Of a stretch of 41,473 bases of DNA, positions 29,058 through 35,323 are shown one piece after another. The stretch is from positions 1 to 41,473 of the IMG/VR virus record IMGVR_UViG_3300042465_005091. One strand, given 5' to 3'. Source of the stretch: a virus. The position numbers and the translations under genes were made by a program. The notes under the pieces were generated by a model. It was not told where the DNA came from, made no database searches, and saw nothing but the letters and a program-made list of their open reading frames with translations. Each line of letters starts with the position of its first letter. Position 1 is the stretch's first letter.

Positions 29058-29610
29058 AAATTCCCGCTATGAAGTTATATTCAATCTTAACCATTTTTTT
29101 ATTATTGTAATTAATAATATATTGAAAGTCATCTTGAGTGAATATCCTATCCCCTACTTGTATCTCATCTGTATTTGATGGCTTATGTGTAATATCTAAT
29201 ACCAATGCTTTAGGCTTATCTCCTGTAGATGACAAATAAATACCACTTGCAGACTTTTCTGCTTCTTCTATTATTTGTTCAGCTAAATAAACGTTGTCAT
29301 TCATCTCTAATGACTCATCATTATTAATCTTAAAGAACACATTACTTCTTACAATTTTATGATACCTTTCTTCTCCATCTTTAAATGCGTTAGAAGGGTC
29401 ACTACCTAAATAGTGAGTCCAAACAACATCTCCCGGTTTCAACCACTTCTCATCCTTAGATACAGCAATTATCACACACTTCTGTGGATTACCATCTTTT
29501 AAATCTGTATTACACTCCCTTGATATTTCAATTACAATGCCACCTAAAGAAACGTTCCTCATGTGACCCATTTCGTACTTTACAATTAAATACTCTCCTA
29601 AACTATTCAA
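29050..29610 (-). CDS. Tandem GroES-like co-chaperonin (186 aa)
   Basis: Two GroES-like folds are visible in one chain. The first (~1-97) has YLIVKYEMGHMRNVSLGGIV and LKPGDVVWTHYLGSD. The second (~104-186) has SASGIYLSSTGDKPKALVLD, VGDRIFTQDD and a final YNFIAGIYG. Both show the G-I-(V/Y) mobile-loop edge and the GD-(V/R)-V/I strand of GroES. Phage GroES proteins, such as T4 gp31, cap GroEL to fold the capsid protein. The gene lies in the packaging operon next to the head genes, which fits. A two-domain chain would give a pseudo-heptamer or another ring count; this is inference. Confidence 0.75.
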   Translation of the reverse strand: MNSLGEYLIVKYEMGHMRNVSLGGIVIEISRECNTDLKDGNPQKCVIIAVSKDEKWLKPGDVVWTHYLGSDPSNAFKDGEERYHKIVRSNVFFKINNDESLEMNDNVYLAEQIIEEAEKSASGIYLSSTGDKPKALVLDITHKPSNTDEIQVGDRIFTQDDFQYIINYNNKKMVKIEYNFIAGIYG

Positions 29611-29827
29611 TTTCCTCCTTTGTTATTTGTATTTCTCCATATCTTGATTCATGATTAGTAACTGATTGATTTATTAACCAATGAATATGCTCAGATAGCT
29701 TTCTTCCTTTATCACGAGCAACTACATCTGCTTTAAATCGCTGTATATTCTTTAGTCTAATAGTAAACAAAGTTGATACCCTTGTTTTTACAGATGATTT
29801 TTGTTTTGCTTTAATTTTTGATTCCAT
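29603..29827 (-). CDS. Ribbon-helix-helix-like regulator (74 aa)
   Basis: The core TLFTIRLKNIQRFKADVVAR then KGRKLSEHIHWLINQSV has a basic strand followed by two helices, as in small Arc/MetJ-type DNA-binding proteins. It is the first gene of the packaging operon, 18 nt after a TATCTTTG box, and overlaps the GroES-like gene by 8 nt. It could regulate the late genes or the palindrome-carrying promoters; that is a guess. Confidence 0.6.
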   Translation of the reverse strand: MESKIKAKQKSSVKTRVSTLFTIRLKNIQRFKADVVARDKGRKLSEHIHWLINQSVTNHESRYGEIQITKEEIE

Positions 29828-29844
29828 TCTTCTTTTGTATATAC

Positions 29845-29852
29845 AAAGATAT
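29845..29852 (-). promoter_or_regulatory. Late promoter -7 box TATCTTTG for the packaging/head operon
   Basis: TATCTTTG on the minus strand, 17 nt before the ATG at 29827. It is one of four identical copies and the first promoter of the main late block after the glycosyltransferase stop at 29860. Confidence 0.55.
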
Positions 29853-29859
29853 ATACTTT

Positions 29860-30864
29860 TTATTTACGTTTTTGAACATCTAAAATTGATTGGTATCTAA
29901 GTTTATTTACTTTAGATAACAATAGGTTGTTTTGTATATAATCCCAAGATAAGTTATTCAATAACTCTAATGTCTTGTTCTTTCCTTTTACATCGTCAAA
30001 TAGATATAAGAACTTATCTTTAAAATTAAGTATCCCGGGCTTACCTTTGAACTCGTTTATATTATCAGGCGCTAATACTGCTGCTCCTGCATAAGTTGCC
30101 TCTATCCAGCTTATATTGCTTTTACCTTGATTAAACCTTGTGTTTTCCAAGGGGTATATGAATATGTTAGGATTTAGGTTATAGAAGTAATCAAAATAAT
30201 CTATAATATGTAATCCTTCAATTATTAAATAGTTATCAGCACACTTACTTTCTAAGAATGGAAATCTTGCTCCTAAGAAATAGAACTCATAATCTTGATT
30301 ATTATTAATCATACTAATCCATTCATCAAAATGCTCATACACGTCTAACTCGTGTGTCTTGCCTCCTCTGTATGCTGTTTTTTTGGTGTTTACATTGAAT
30401 AACCTTTTCTTATCTACAGGAAATAAATAATCATTATGAGCATTAGGTATTACGATAATATTTTCATTGTAAAAAGAAAATGTTTCCATTAGTGATTCTG
30501 TAGATACCCATATCTGGTCTGCTAAGCCACAAATCTCTTCTATGTTCTTTTTGTTTTTATTGTAAAAACTATAATGAGGATTAGAACACTCTAAGTTTAA
30601 TATATCATCATCATAATCTATAATAACTCTAATGTTTAACTTTTTAAGAAGCTTAATAACATTAACGTGTGATTCTATAAATGGTCTTTGCAATATAACA
30701 ACATCATACCCTACATAATCATTCCAATCTAAAGAGTTTCTATGGGAAAAATCAGTTACAGTTATATCATCGTATTCTCTCTTTAAGAATGTAAGCACAC
30801 CAGAAGCTCTGTAAAAACTTGTGCCATCTGAAGCACTTGGTGATATAGTTAAAATGTGAATCAT
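29860..30864 (-). CDS. GT-B type glycosyltransferase (334 aa)
   Basis: Residues 1-30 (ILTISPSASDGTSFYRASGV) form a first Rossmann strand and glycine-rich loop. Then come RVIIDYDDDILN, ENIIVIPNAHNDYLFP and a C-terminal donor-site motif SNISWIEATYAGAAVLAP. The Glu in that motif is the one that binds the nucleotide-sugar ribose in GT4-like enzymes. Substrate and product are unknown. Phage glycosyltransferases modify phage DNA, virion proteins or the host surface. It stands alone, facing away from the plus-strand 82-aa gene. Confidence 0.75.
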   Translation of the reverse strand: MIHILTISPSASDGTSFYRASGVLTFLKREYDDITVTDFSHRNSLDWNDYVGYDVVILQRPFIESHVNVIKLLKKLNIRVIIDYDDDILNLECSNPHYSFYNKNKKNIEEICGLADQIWVSTESLMETFSFYNENIIVIPNAHNDYLFPVDKKRLFNVNTKKTAYRGGKTHELDVYEHFDEWISMINNNQDYEFYFLGARFPFLESKCADNYLIIEGLHIIDYFDYFYNLNPNIFIYPLENTRFNQGKSNISWIEATYAGAAVLAPDNINEFKGKPGILNFKDKFLYLFDDVKGKNKTLELLNNLSWDYIQNNLLLSKVNKLRYQSILDVQKRK

Positions 30865-30872
30865 ATTGTCTT

Positions 30873-30880
30873 TATATTTG
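30873..30880 (+). promoter_or_regulatory. Promoter -7 box TATATTTG for the 82-aa gene
   Basis: TATATTTG on the plus strand, 46 nt before the ATG at 30927. No good TTTG -33 box is seen at 19-20 bp. It is the only candidate in the 62-nt divergent gap. Confidence 0.5.
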
Positions 30881-30926
30881 TGTTACTCATTTATTCATTT
30901 ATTAACAATTAAAATTTAACCAAAAA

Positions 30927-31175
30927 ATGGCTAAACTTATTTCTGTGTCAGCATACGTAACTCCTTTAGAAGGAACTCTTGCTGCATCTGGTCAACGTTT
31001 AATTAACGTAGACAAAATTCTTGGTGTTAAAGTATCTCCATCTGGAGGGTCTTTACTTATTAACGGTGTAAACTCTGAAATCAACTATTCTTACAATGTA
31101 GGTAATATGATTCAAAACGGTAGTTTATTCGTTGGTGAAGCAGTATCAGCTATCTTAGCAGCAGCTTCAGTATAG
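30927..31175 (+). CDS. Small, apparently highly expressed protein (82 aa)
   Basis: The gene is monocistronic: it has its own TATATTTG promoter and a strong terminator at 31202-31232, on the strand opposite to its neighbours. The translation starts MAKLISVSAYVTPLEGTLAA and ends AVSAILAAASV, with no Cys, no Trp and no charged tail. Asn is mostly AAC (5 of 7) and codons look like those of the major capsid gene, a sign of high expression. It could be a small virion or decoration protein, or a nucleic-acid-associated protein; no family is recognised. Confidence 0.7.
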   Translation: MAKLISVSAYVTPLEGTLAASGQRLINVDKILGVKVSPSGGSLLINGVNSEINYSYNVGNMIQNGSLFVGEAVSAILAAASV

Positions 31176-31201
31176 TTTTATACTAACATCGTTTAACAAA
31201 T

Positions 31202-31232
31202 AAGGGGTTACAATTAAGTTTCCCCTTTTTTT
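31202..31232 (+). terminator. Terminator after the 82-aa gene
   Basis: AAGGGG pairs with CCCCTT across a 14-nt loop and is followed by a run of seven T on the plus strand. It directly follows the 82-aa gene. It also stands against the stop of the converging 78-aa gene at 31234. Confidence 0.75.
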
Positions 31233-31233
31233 A

Positions 31234-31470
31234 TTAAAACAACTTTTCCTTTTTTTGCTCTTGCTCTTTCTTGAAGTCTTCTATCATAGATTCTACTGCT
31301 TCTCTAAAGTCCATTATCTTATGGTAGGTTTCTTCTGCATTTCCCTCAGTAATTAACGTACTAATAAAATCATAATTCATTAAAGCTTGTCTTATTACAG
31401 AATTTACTTCTTTAACTTGCTTCTCATGACTCTTCTTTATCTTTGCTTTTAAGCTATTCTTTAAACCCAT
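31234..31470 (-). CDS. Hypothetical helical protein (78 aa)
   Basis: The protein is charged and fully helical, with MGLKNSLKAKIKKSHEKQVK at the start and a Glu/Lys-rich C-terminus (KKEQEQKKEKLF). No signal peptide or metal motif is present. It follows the ssDNA-binding gene, behind an intervening terminator, so it may be expressed by read-through. Confidence 0.6.
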   Translation of the reverse strand: MGLKNSLKAKIKKSHEKQVKEVNSVIRQALMNYDFISTLITEGNAEETYHKIMDFREAVESMIEDFKKEQEQKKEKLF

Positions 31471-31487
31471 ATCCCTTTATATTAAAA

Positions 31488-31516
31488 ATGGAGTGGCTAA
31501 CTAACAACCACTCCAT
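31488..31516 (-). terminator. Terminator behind the OB-fold ssDNA-binding gene
   Basis: ATGGAGTGG and CCACTCCAT form a perfect 9-bp stem around an 11-nt loop. On the minus strand it is followed by TTTTTAATA. It ends the transcript of the ssDNA-binding gene. Confidence 0.75.
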
Positions 31517-31551
31517 AAACCAAACTATATATGAAAACTAACTTTTAAATT

Positions 31552-31896
31552 TTAAAATGGAAGATTATCATTGTCATCTCCTGCTAATACCGCATCCACT
31601 CCTTCAGCTACACCTTTAAATACTCTCCAAGCATCTAAGTTTTGAAACTTCTTGCCATCAGCAGTTCTTCTTAGGTTAATATTAAAGCTTATATCAACCG
31701 TATCACCTAATTTATTGTATTTAGCGAAGTTATCTACTTTCTCTGCTCCAAAGATACTGAACTCAGATTCGTTATTGTATTCTGCTCCGTTATTAATTAC
31801 AAACGATAAAGACTTCCATTCTTTACCTGCTTTTGTTACTCCTGTTTTTACATCACTCACTTCGGTGATTTTTCCTGTTACTTTTAAATCGCTCAT
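31552..31896 (-). CDS. OB-fold single-stranded-DNA-binding protein, DUF3127-like (114 aa)
   Basis: The N-terminal pattern LKVTGKITEVSDVKTGVTKA with GKEWKSLSFVI is the Bacteroidota DUF3127 OB-fold style. The C-terminal tail DDNDNLPF is the acidic tip of classical single-strand-binding proteins, used to recruit replication and repair enzymes. The protein would coat phage single-stranded DNA. It has a promoter with TTTG-N20-TAAATTAG (31919-31950) and its own terminator, so it is a separate unit with the 52-aa gene in front. Confidence 0.8.
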   Translation of the reverse strand: MSDLKVTGKITEVSDVKTGVTKAGKEWKSLSFVINNGAEYNNESEFSIFGAEKVDNFAKYNKLGDTVDISFNINLRRTADGKKFQNLDAWRVFKGVAEGVDAVLAGDDNDNLPF

Positions 31897-31918
31897 AGCT
31901 CTCTTAATTATTATAATG

Positions 31919-31958
31919 CTAATTTAATACTTATATTTGATATATGCAAATATTATTT
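31919..31958 (-). promoter_or_regulatory. Promoter of the ssDNA-binding gene (repeat copy 1)
   Basis: On the minus strand TTTG (31947-31950) is followed after exactly 20 bp by TAAATTAG (31919-31926), one base off TAnnTTTG. The -33 box is inside the 17-mer ATATGCAAATATTATTT (plus 31942-31958) that recurs at 32155-32171. Confidence 0.6.
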
Positions 31959-32111
31959 GTTTTTAAATCTACTTTTAGCTTCTGCTAATTGTATTTTTTC
32001 TAAATCTGTTTTTACAAATACAGACCTATCAATATTTACTTTGTTTTTATTAATTTCAATTTTAAGCAATCTATTCTTTTGCTCCCATTCCGAAGTTCCG
32101 TATATAGTCAT
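31953..32111 (-). CDS. Small unknown protein (52 aa)
   Basis: The frame from the ATG at 32111 encodes MTIYGTSEWEQKNRLLKIEI and ends LAEAKSRFKNK. It is Lys/Glu/Asn-rich and helical. It has a consensus promoter (TTTG-N20-TAGATTTG) that shares a 17-mer with the promoter of the ssDNA-binding gene behind it, so the two are probably co-regulated. No family is recognised. Confidence 0.6.
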   Translation of the reverse strand: MTIYGTSEWEQKNRLLKIEINKNKVNIDRSVFVKTDLEKIQLAEAKSRFKNK

Positions 32112-32131
32112 GTTTTTATGTTTTTATAATT

Positions 32132-32171
32132 CAAATCTACACTTTATTAATTTAATATGCAAATATTATTT
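32132..32171 (-). promoter_or_regulatory. Promoter of the 52-aa gene (repeat copy 2), full Bacteroidota consensus
   Basis: The minus strand has TTTG (32160-32163), a 20-bp spacer and TAGATTTG (32132-32139), a full match to the -33/-7 consensus. The 17-mer ATATGCAAATATTATTT covers the -33 region here and in the ssDNA-binding promoter. Confidence 0.7.
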
Positions 32172-32211
32172 TATTTATTTGTGTTTATTATAATATATCA
32201 ATTATTATATG

Positions 32212-32219
32212 TATATTTG
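32212..32219 (+). promoter_or_regulatory. Promoter -7 box TATATTTG for the helix-turn-helix gene
   Basis: TATATTTG on the plus strand, an exact match to TAnnTTTG. The start of transcription would be near 32225, so the whole structured leader (32221-32347) would be transcribed apart from a few bases of its first arm. The -33 box is weak. Confidence 0.5.
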
Positions 32220-32220
32220 C

Positions 32221-32347
32221 TTATCGCAAAACAGATGTACGGTGTCTATTGTGATAAGTAAAACAACTTTCAAAGACATTTTGATAGCCCGATGAATAAA
32301 GGATCCGTACATCCGATATTTTGAAGGCTTTCTTATTTTAAAGCTTT
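32221..32347 (+). ncRNA. Structured leader with a pseudoknot and start-sequestering hairpin
   Basis: Four paired elements are seen: TTATCGCAA (32221-32229) with TTGTGATAA (32249-32257), 9 bp with one G-U; a small hairpin TCAAA-GACAT-TTTGA around 32269-32283; the loop of the first stem, GATGTACGG (32234-32242), with CCGTACATC (32305-32313), 9 bp perfect, making a pseudoknot; and AAGGCTTT (32324-32331) with AAAGCTTT (32340-32347). The last stem covers the TTG start of the gene at 32346. GGAT/ATCC at 32301-32314 can form a competing hairpin. No known riboswitch class was recognised by eye. A regulatory role is inference. Confidence 0.45.
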
Positions 32348-33158
32348 GAATAAACTAAGACAAACGTATTTAAGTACATCATGTGTAATATCTGCTCATA
32401 GCATGGGTTCAGGTTATTACAAGTCTTATTTATTTATTAAGCTCCTCGCTGCACAATCTAAACATCCAATAATATTAAATTACAAATCCCAAATTAAATC
32501 TATATCAGAAATGATGGGTATATCTGTTAGCGTTCTTAAAAAGCGTTTACATCAAGCTCATCTACATGGTTTAGTATCTAAGGAAGGTAAGCACATTAGA
32601 TTGTGGTCTAAGAACAAGGACATGGCGTATTTAAAGAAAGGTCGTAAAGATGATTTCTTACCTACTTCAAATCCTGAGAAACATGGGTTATTGGTTCTAA
32701 TAAAGAATCATTACTCAAAACAATACGCAAAGAATTTATCAAAACAATCACAAACACATTTAAGCATACAAAACGGTGTGGTTGGCTTTAATAATGAAAT
32801 TGCAAACAGCAATATAACAGCTTCAATTAGGAGCGTATCAAAACTATTGTTCACCAAGAATCTATCTACTTCTATTACTAAGCTCAACCAACTAAAATCA
32901 GAAGGTTTAATTAGTATATCAGAAAGAAAGTTTCCTATATCTAAGAAAGAAGCAAGAGAGCTTTTAACTAATGGTATTAAGGGTATAAGAAAGATTGATG
33001 GTGTGCTTTATAGGGTTTTTTGGGATTTAAATCTAAACTACTCTTTAAAGAAGAATTACTTTGATGCTTGGATGAAACTATCCGATGTTGAACAGATTAC
33101 TTATGAGTCTATGGGTTATACTAAGTATATCTATAACTCTATACATAGTAAAGTATAA
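32346..33158 (+). CDS. Double helix-turn-helix protein, possible replication initiator or regulator (270 aa)
   Basis: Two winged-helix-like segments are seen: ISEMMGISVSVLKKRLHQAH with GLVSKEGKHIRL after it (~residues 51-86), and VSKLLFTKNLSTSITKLNQL with SEGLISISER (~160-195). A basic linker joins them and the C-terminus ends in helices. No enzyme motif is present. Two such domains are common in replication initiators and in regulators. The start chosen is TTG at 32346, because a stop lies upstream at 32322 and no ATG exists until codon 20 (MGSGYY). The TTG is covered by a hairpin, and the gene faces away from the ssDNA-binding gene. Confidence 0.6.
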   Translation: MNKLRQTYLSTSCVISAHSMGSGYYKSYLFIKLLAAQSKHPIILNYKSQIKSISEMMGISVSVLKKRLHQAHLHGLVSKEGKHIRLWSKNKDMAYLKKGRKDDFLPTSNPEKHGLLVLIKNHYSKQYAKNLSKQSQTHLSIQNGVVGFNNEIANSNITASIRSVSKLLFTKNLSTSITKLNQLKSEGLISISERKFPISKKEARELLTNGIKGIRKIDGVLYRVFWDLNLNYSLKKNYFDAWMKLSDVEQITYESMGYTKYIYNSIHSKV

Positions 33159-33246
33159 CTAAGTAATACTAATACTGCTTAAAGTATGATACATTTTAAT
33201 AGCTAATAATATAGCTAAATGGAGAAGGTATATAATATAAACAACA

Positions 33247-33312
33247 TGAATGATTGTAATAAAAAGAAGTCAATTGAATATCGTAAAGCTAAGAAACTAA
33301 AAACCCTCTAAG
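33247..33312 (+). other. Very short reading frame (21 codons), doubtful
   Basis: An ATG at 33247 opens 21 codons with a lysine-rich product MNDCNKKKSIEYRKAKKLKT and L, just ahead of a terminator. It has an A-rich leader like the real genes, but is too short to call with confidence. It fills most of the gap between the helix-turn-helix gene and the basic-protein operon. Confidence 0.25.
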
Positions 33313-33338
33313 AATATATCATCTATAAACTTAAAGGG
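33297..33338 (-). terminator. Terminator of the small basic-protein operon
   Basis: On the minus strand CCCTTTAAG pairs with CTTAGAGGG, 9 bp with one G-U, then TTTTTAG. It lies about 20 nt downstream of the stop at 33359 and ends the transcript from 35257. Confidence 0.65.
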
Positions 33339-33358
33339 CTTACTTGTGTTTAGGTGTA

Positions 33359-33688
33359 TTATTTCTTATTAGCCTTTTTAGCTTCTTTATTTTTAAATAA
33401 TTGAATACCCATTTTAAGCTCTTCTGCCATTCTATTATAATTACCTCCACTTTGAGATATAGACTTATTAGATGTAGTATCTATACCTGATAGAGTTCCT
33501 GCCTTAGAAGCACCTTTAAGGTCTTTTACAGCATACATTCTTTTGTTACCTGCTGTGCCAAATCCAATGCTATCTTGATTGTTGTATGTAGGTTTAGCTT
33601 TTATCTTAGTTGCAGTTATCCTTACTTCTTTTAGAAGTATAGGCTTCTTTGCTTTAGGTTCTTCTTTCTTGATTACTTTCTTTGCCAT
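33359..33688 (-). CDS. Lysine-rich small protein (109 aa)
   Basis: The start MAKKVIKKEEPKAKKPILLK and the end NKEAKKANKK are strongly basic. The middle, with GFGTAGNKRMYAVKDLKGAS, looks compact. It is the last gene of the basic-protein operon, behind the DUF6321-like gene. No family is recognised. Nucleic-acid binding is inferred from charge only. Confidence 0.6.
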   Translation of the reverse strand: MAKKVIKKEEPKAKKPILLKEVRITATKIKAKPTYNNQDSIGFGTAGNKRMYAVKDLKGASKAGTLSGIDTTSNKSISQSGGNYNRMAEELKMGIQLFKNKEAKKANKK

Positions 33689-33703
33689 TATATTATATGT
33701 TTA

Positions 33704-33985
33704 TTAACAATTCCATTTAGATAAACTTAAAGCCTTCCTTGTAGGTCTGCCTTTATCATCCTTCATAGGACCTTTTACTCCAGACATTCGAGCACAGAAG
33801 CTCTTGCGTCTATTAGCATCCTTACTACCTGCCTTTAACTTAGATGGAGGAGTGGTTACAGCCATTTTAAGCTTTGAAGATGGATTTGCCTTACGATAAG
33901 ACGCTACACCAGCCTTATTTAAGCCGCCTTTTGGGTCTTTTCCAGCTTTTCTTGTCCAAGCAGCTGTTTTAAGTTCCTTTGCCAT
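33704..33985 (-). CDS. DUF6321-like small basic phage protein (93 aa)
   Basis: The core WTRKAGKDPKGGLNKAGVAS then RRKSFCARMSGVKGP and a final ALSLSKWNC match the phage/viral DUF6321 pattern (W-RK-GK-GGLN, RRKSFCARM, terminal WxC). The function is not known. The two cysteines (one in SFCARM, one at the C-terminus) and many Lys/Arg may bind metal or DNA. It lies 5-20 nt from its neighbours in the basic-protein operon. Confidence 0.75.
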   Translation of the reverse strand: MAKELKTAAWTRKAGKDPKGGLNKAGVASYRKANPSSKLKMAVTTPPSKLKAGSKDANRRKSFCARMSGVKGPMKDDKGRPTRKALSLSKWNC

Positions 33986-33997
33986 ATCTTCTAAATG

Positions 33998-34495
33998 TTA
34001 TATATATTTATTAATTATGTTGTTTTCTTTTTCAAAATCAACTCTTGCAGCATATGCAAGTTCTTCTGTTTTAAAGTATCCAAGATAAATATCTTTTCCT
34101 TTATGTGTGATTTGAGCTTTCCAGTTTTTTCTTTGCCTACTAACTCCTATAAATTTACTTGCTGTTTTAGTTTTATCATATCTATGACATTGATTTTCAG
34201 TATTAGAAACCCATTCTAAATTTTCAACTCTATTATCATCCTTTATTCCATTTATATGATTAACCTGAGGCTTATCTTCTAATATGTCGATAAAATGAAT
34301 AGCAACTAACCTATGAACCCTTATTGTTTTTGAAATATTATTCAAACGTAAATCAACCCTAGCATAACCCACATTATCATGCCTATTTTTTAAAAGTTTT
34401 TCTTTTTTAAATCCTTTTTTTAAAGACTTAACATTTCCATAATTACTTATTTCATATAAATTTTCATAACCTATTATTTTCTTCCAAGTTTCCAT
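33998..34495 (-). CDS. HNH homing endonuclease with NUMOD4 and AP2 domains (165 aa)
   Basis: Residues 1-25 are a NUMOD4 repeat (WKKIIGYENLYEISNYGNVK). Residues ~60-100 are an HNH_3 nuclease, VHRLVAIHFI with QVNHINGIKDDNRVENLEW. Residues ~112-158 are an AP2-like DNA-binding part, IGVSRQRKNWKAQI with YLGYFKTEELAYAA. The domain set is that of free-standing phage homing endonucleases, which cut an unoccupied allele. It interrupts a row of tiny basic genes, a sign of insertion as a mobile element. Confidence 0.85.
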   Translation of the reverse strand: METWKKIIGYENLYEISNYGNVKSLKKGFKKEKLLKNRHDNVGYARVDLRLNNISKTIRVHRLVAIHFIDILEDKPQVNHINGIKDDNRVENLEWVSNTENQCHRYDKTKTASKFIGVSRQRKNWKAQITHKGKDIYLGYFKTEELAYAARVDFEKENNIINKYI

Positions 34496-34506
34496 TTTAA
34501 TAAATA

Positions 34507-34719
34507 TTATTTTTTTTGTTTCTCACAATTCCTTCCAAATGTAATATTTTGTTTAACCAAAATATCTTTGTGCATGAATTGCCATAATTCTCCTGTTTCA
34601 TTAATAATTACAGTATAGATAGTACTGGATTCGTGACCATAATCCGTAATAATCCATATTATACCATCTCCCTTAGGAGTTGTTACATCTAACCTATTTT
34701 TAGGCTCGTATATAAACAT
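34507..34719 (-). CDS. Small unknown protein (70 aa)
   Basis: A beta-rich protein, MFIYEPKNRLDVTTPKGDGI with IWIITDYGHESSTIYTVIIN, and a basic tail EKQKK. Its ATG overlaps the stop of the 49-aa gene upstream as TAATG, which indicates translational coupling. The sequence shows no domain that can be named. Confidence 0.6.
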   Translation of the reverse strand: MFIYEPKNRLDVTTPKGDGIIWIITDYGHESSTIYTVIINETGELWQFMHKDILVKQNITFGRNCEKQKK

Positions 34720-34868
34720 TACTTCTTAGCCTTAATCTTCTTTTCCTGCTTTAACATAATAGCAGTAGGCTTCTTAGGTTTAGCCCCAGCAGCTTTATTC
34801 TGCTTAGCTTTAGCGGCTATATTTCCGTATAAACTATTTTTAATTCCTAATTTATTTAACTTTTCCAT
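34719..34868 (-). CDS. Tiny lysine/alanine-rich protein (49 aa)
   Basis: The frame from the ATG at 34868 encodes MEKLNKLGIKNSLYGNIAAK and then AKPKKPTAIMLKQEKKIKAK. It is a KAAK-type basic peptide similar in style to the other genes of this cluster. Its stop overlaps the next ATG. It probably binds nucleic acid or condenses DNA; that is inferred from composition. Confidence 0.6.
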   Translation of the reverse strand: MEKLNKLGIKNSLYGNIAAKAKQNKAAGAKPKKPTAIMLKQEKKIKAKK

Positions 34869-34871
34869 ATA

Positions 34872-35006
34872 TTATCCTTGTGAATTATACTTCTTTTTGT
34901 AGTTCTTAGATGTTTTAAGCTTACTACTACCTTTTTTAGCATGAACACCTGGTCTTGACACCTTAGACTTCGTTAACTTCTTAGTATCAGATTGTACCTT
35001 AGCCAT
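34872..35006 (-). CDS. Tiny basic protein with RPGVHAKKG motif (44 aa)
   Basis: The frame from the ATG at 35006 encodes MAKVQSDTKKLTKSKVSRPG and continues VHAKKGSSKLKTSKNYKKKY. The SRPGVHAK..SK-K-SKNYKK pattern recurs in small phage proteins of unknown function. The ATG overlaps the stop of the upstream 83-aa gene (TAATG). Confidence 0.65.
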   Translation of the reverse strand: MAKVQSDTKKLTKSKVSRPGVHAKKGSSKLKTSKNYKKKYNSQG

Positions 35007-35257
35007 TACTTCTTAGCTTTAGCAGCAGCAGCTTTAGCCTTAGCAGCTAAAATGATTTTATTGTATTTATTAGCAGACTTAACATCTGAACTACGAGAGC
35101 TAAGCATTTCTTGTACTTTGCTGTCATATCCAAATACAGGAATTGTTTGTTTCAAAGCAGAATCTTTATAATTAGCAGATTTAGTTAAACTATCTGCTAC
35201 TTGCCTTAATCTTCCTACCTTAACTAAGTTTTTAGGGTCTATTTTTGTCTTTGCCAT
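35006..35257 (-). CDS. Small basic protein with AAKAKAAAAKAKK tail (83 aa)
   Basis: First gene of the basic-protein operon, with a TATTTTTG promoter box 22 nt upstream. The N-terminus is MAKTKIDPKNLVKVGRLRQV, and a histone-like AAKAKAAAAKAKK forms the C-terminus. The tail is of the type found in DNA-condensing proteins. No sequence family is recognised. Confidence 0.65.
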   Translation of the reverse strand: MAKTKIDPKNLVKVGRLRQVADSLTKSANYKDSALKQTIPVFGYDSKVQEMLSSRSSDVKSANKYNKIILAAKAKAAAAKAKK

Positions 35258-35279
35258 TATGTTTGTTTAAATATAAATA

Positions 35280-35287
35280 CAAAAATA
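35280..35287 (-). promoter_or_regulatory. Promoter -7 box TATTTTTG for the basic-protein operon
   Basis: TATTTTTG on the minus strand, 22 nt before the ATG at 35257, in the short gap between the terminator at 35293 and the first gene of the cluster. Confidence 0.45.
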
Positions 35288-35292
35288 AATAA

Positions 35293-35323
35293 AAAAAGCT
35301 CACCGTTTTATAGAGAGCTTTTA
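35293..35323 (-). terminator. Terminator overlapping the 3' end of the 90-aa gene
   Basis: AAAGCTC pairs with GAGCTTT and is followed on the minus strand by TTTTTTATT. The stem begins inside the last codons of the 90-aa gene, so that gene's transcript ends here. Confidence 0.65.

Noticed and set aside
32322-32346. Upstream extension of the helix-turn-helix gene
   Set aside because: An in-frame TGA at 32322 limits the gene; only TTG at 32346 or a later ATG (codon 20) remain as starts.
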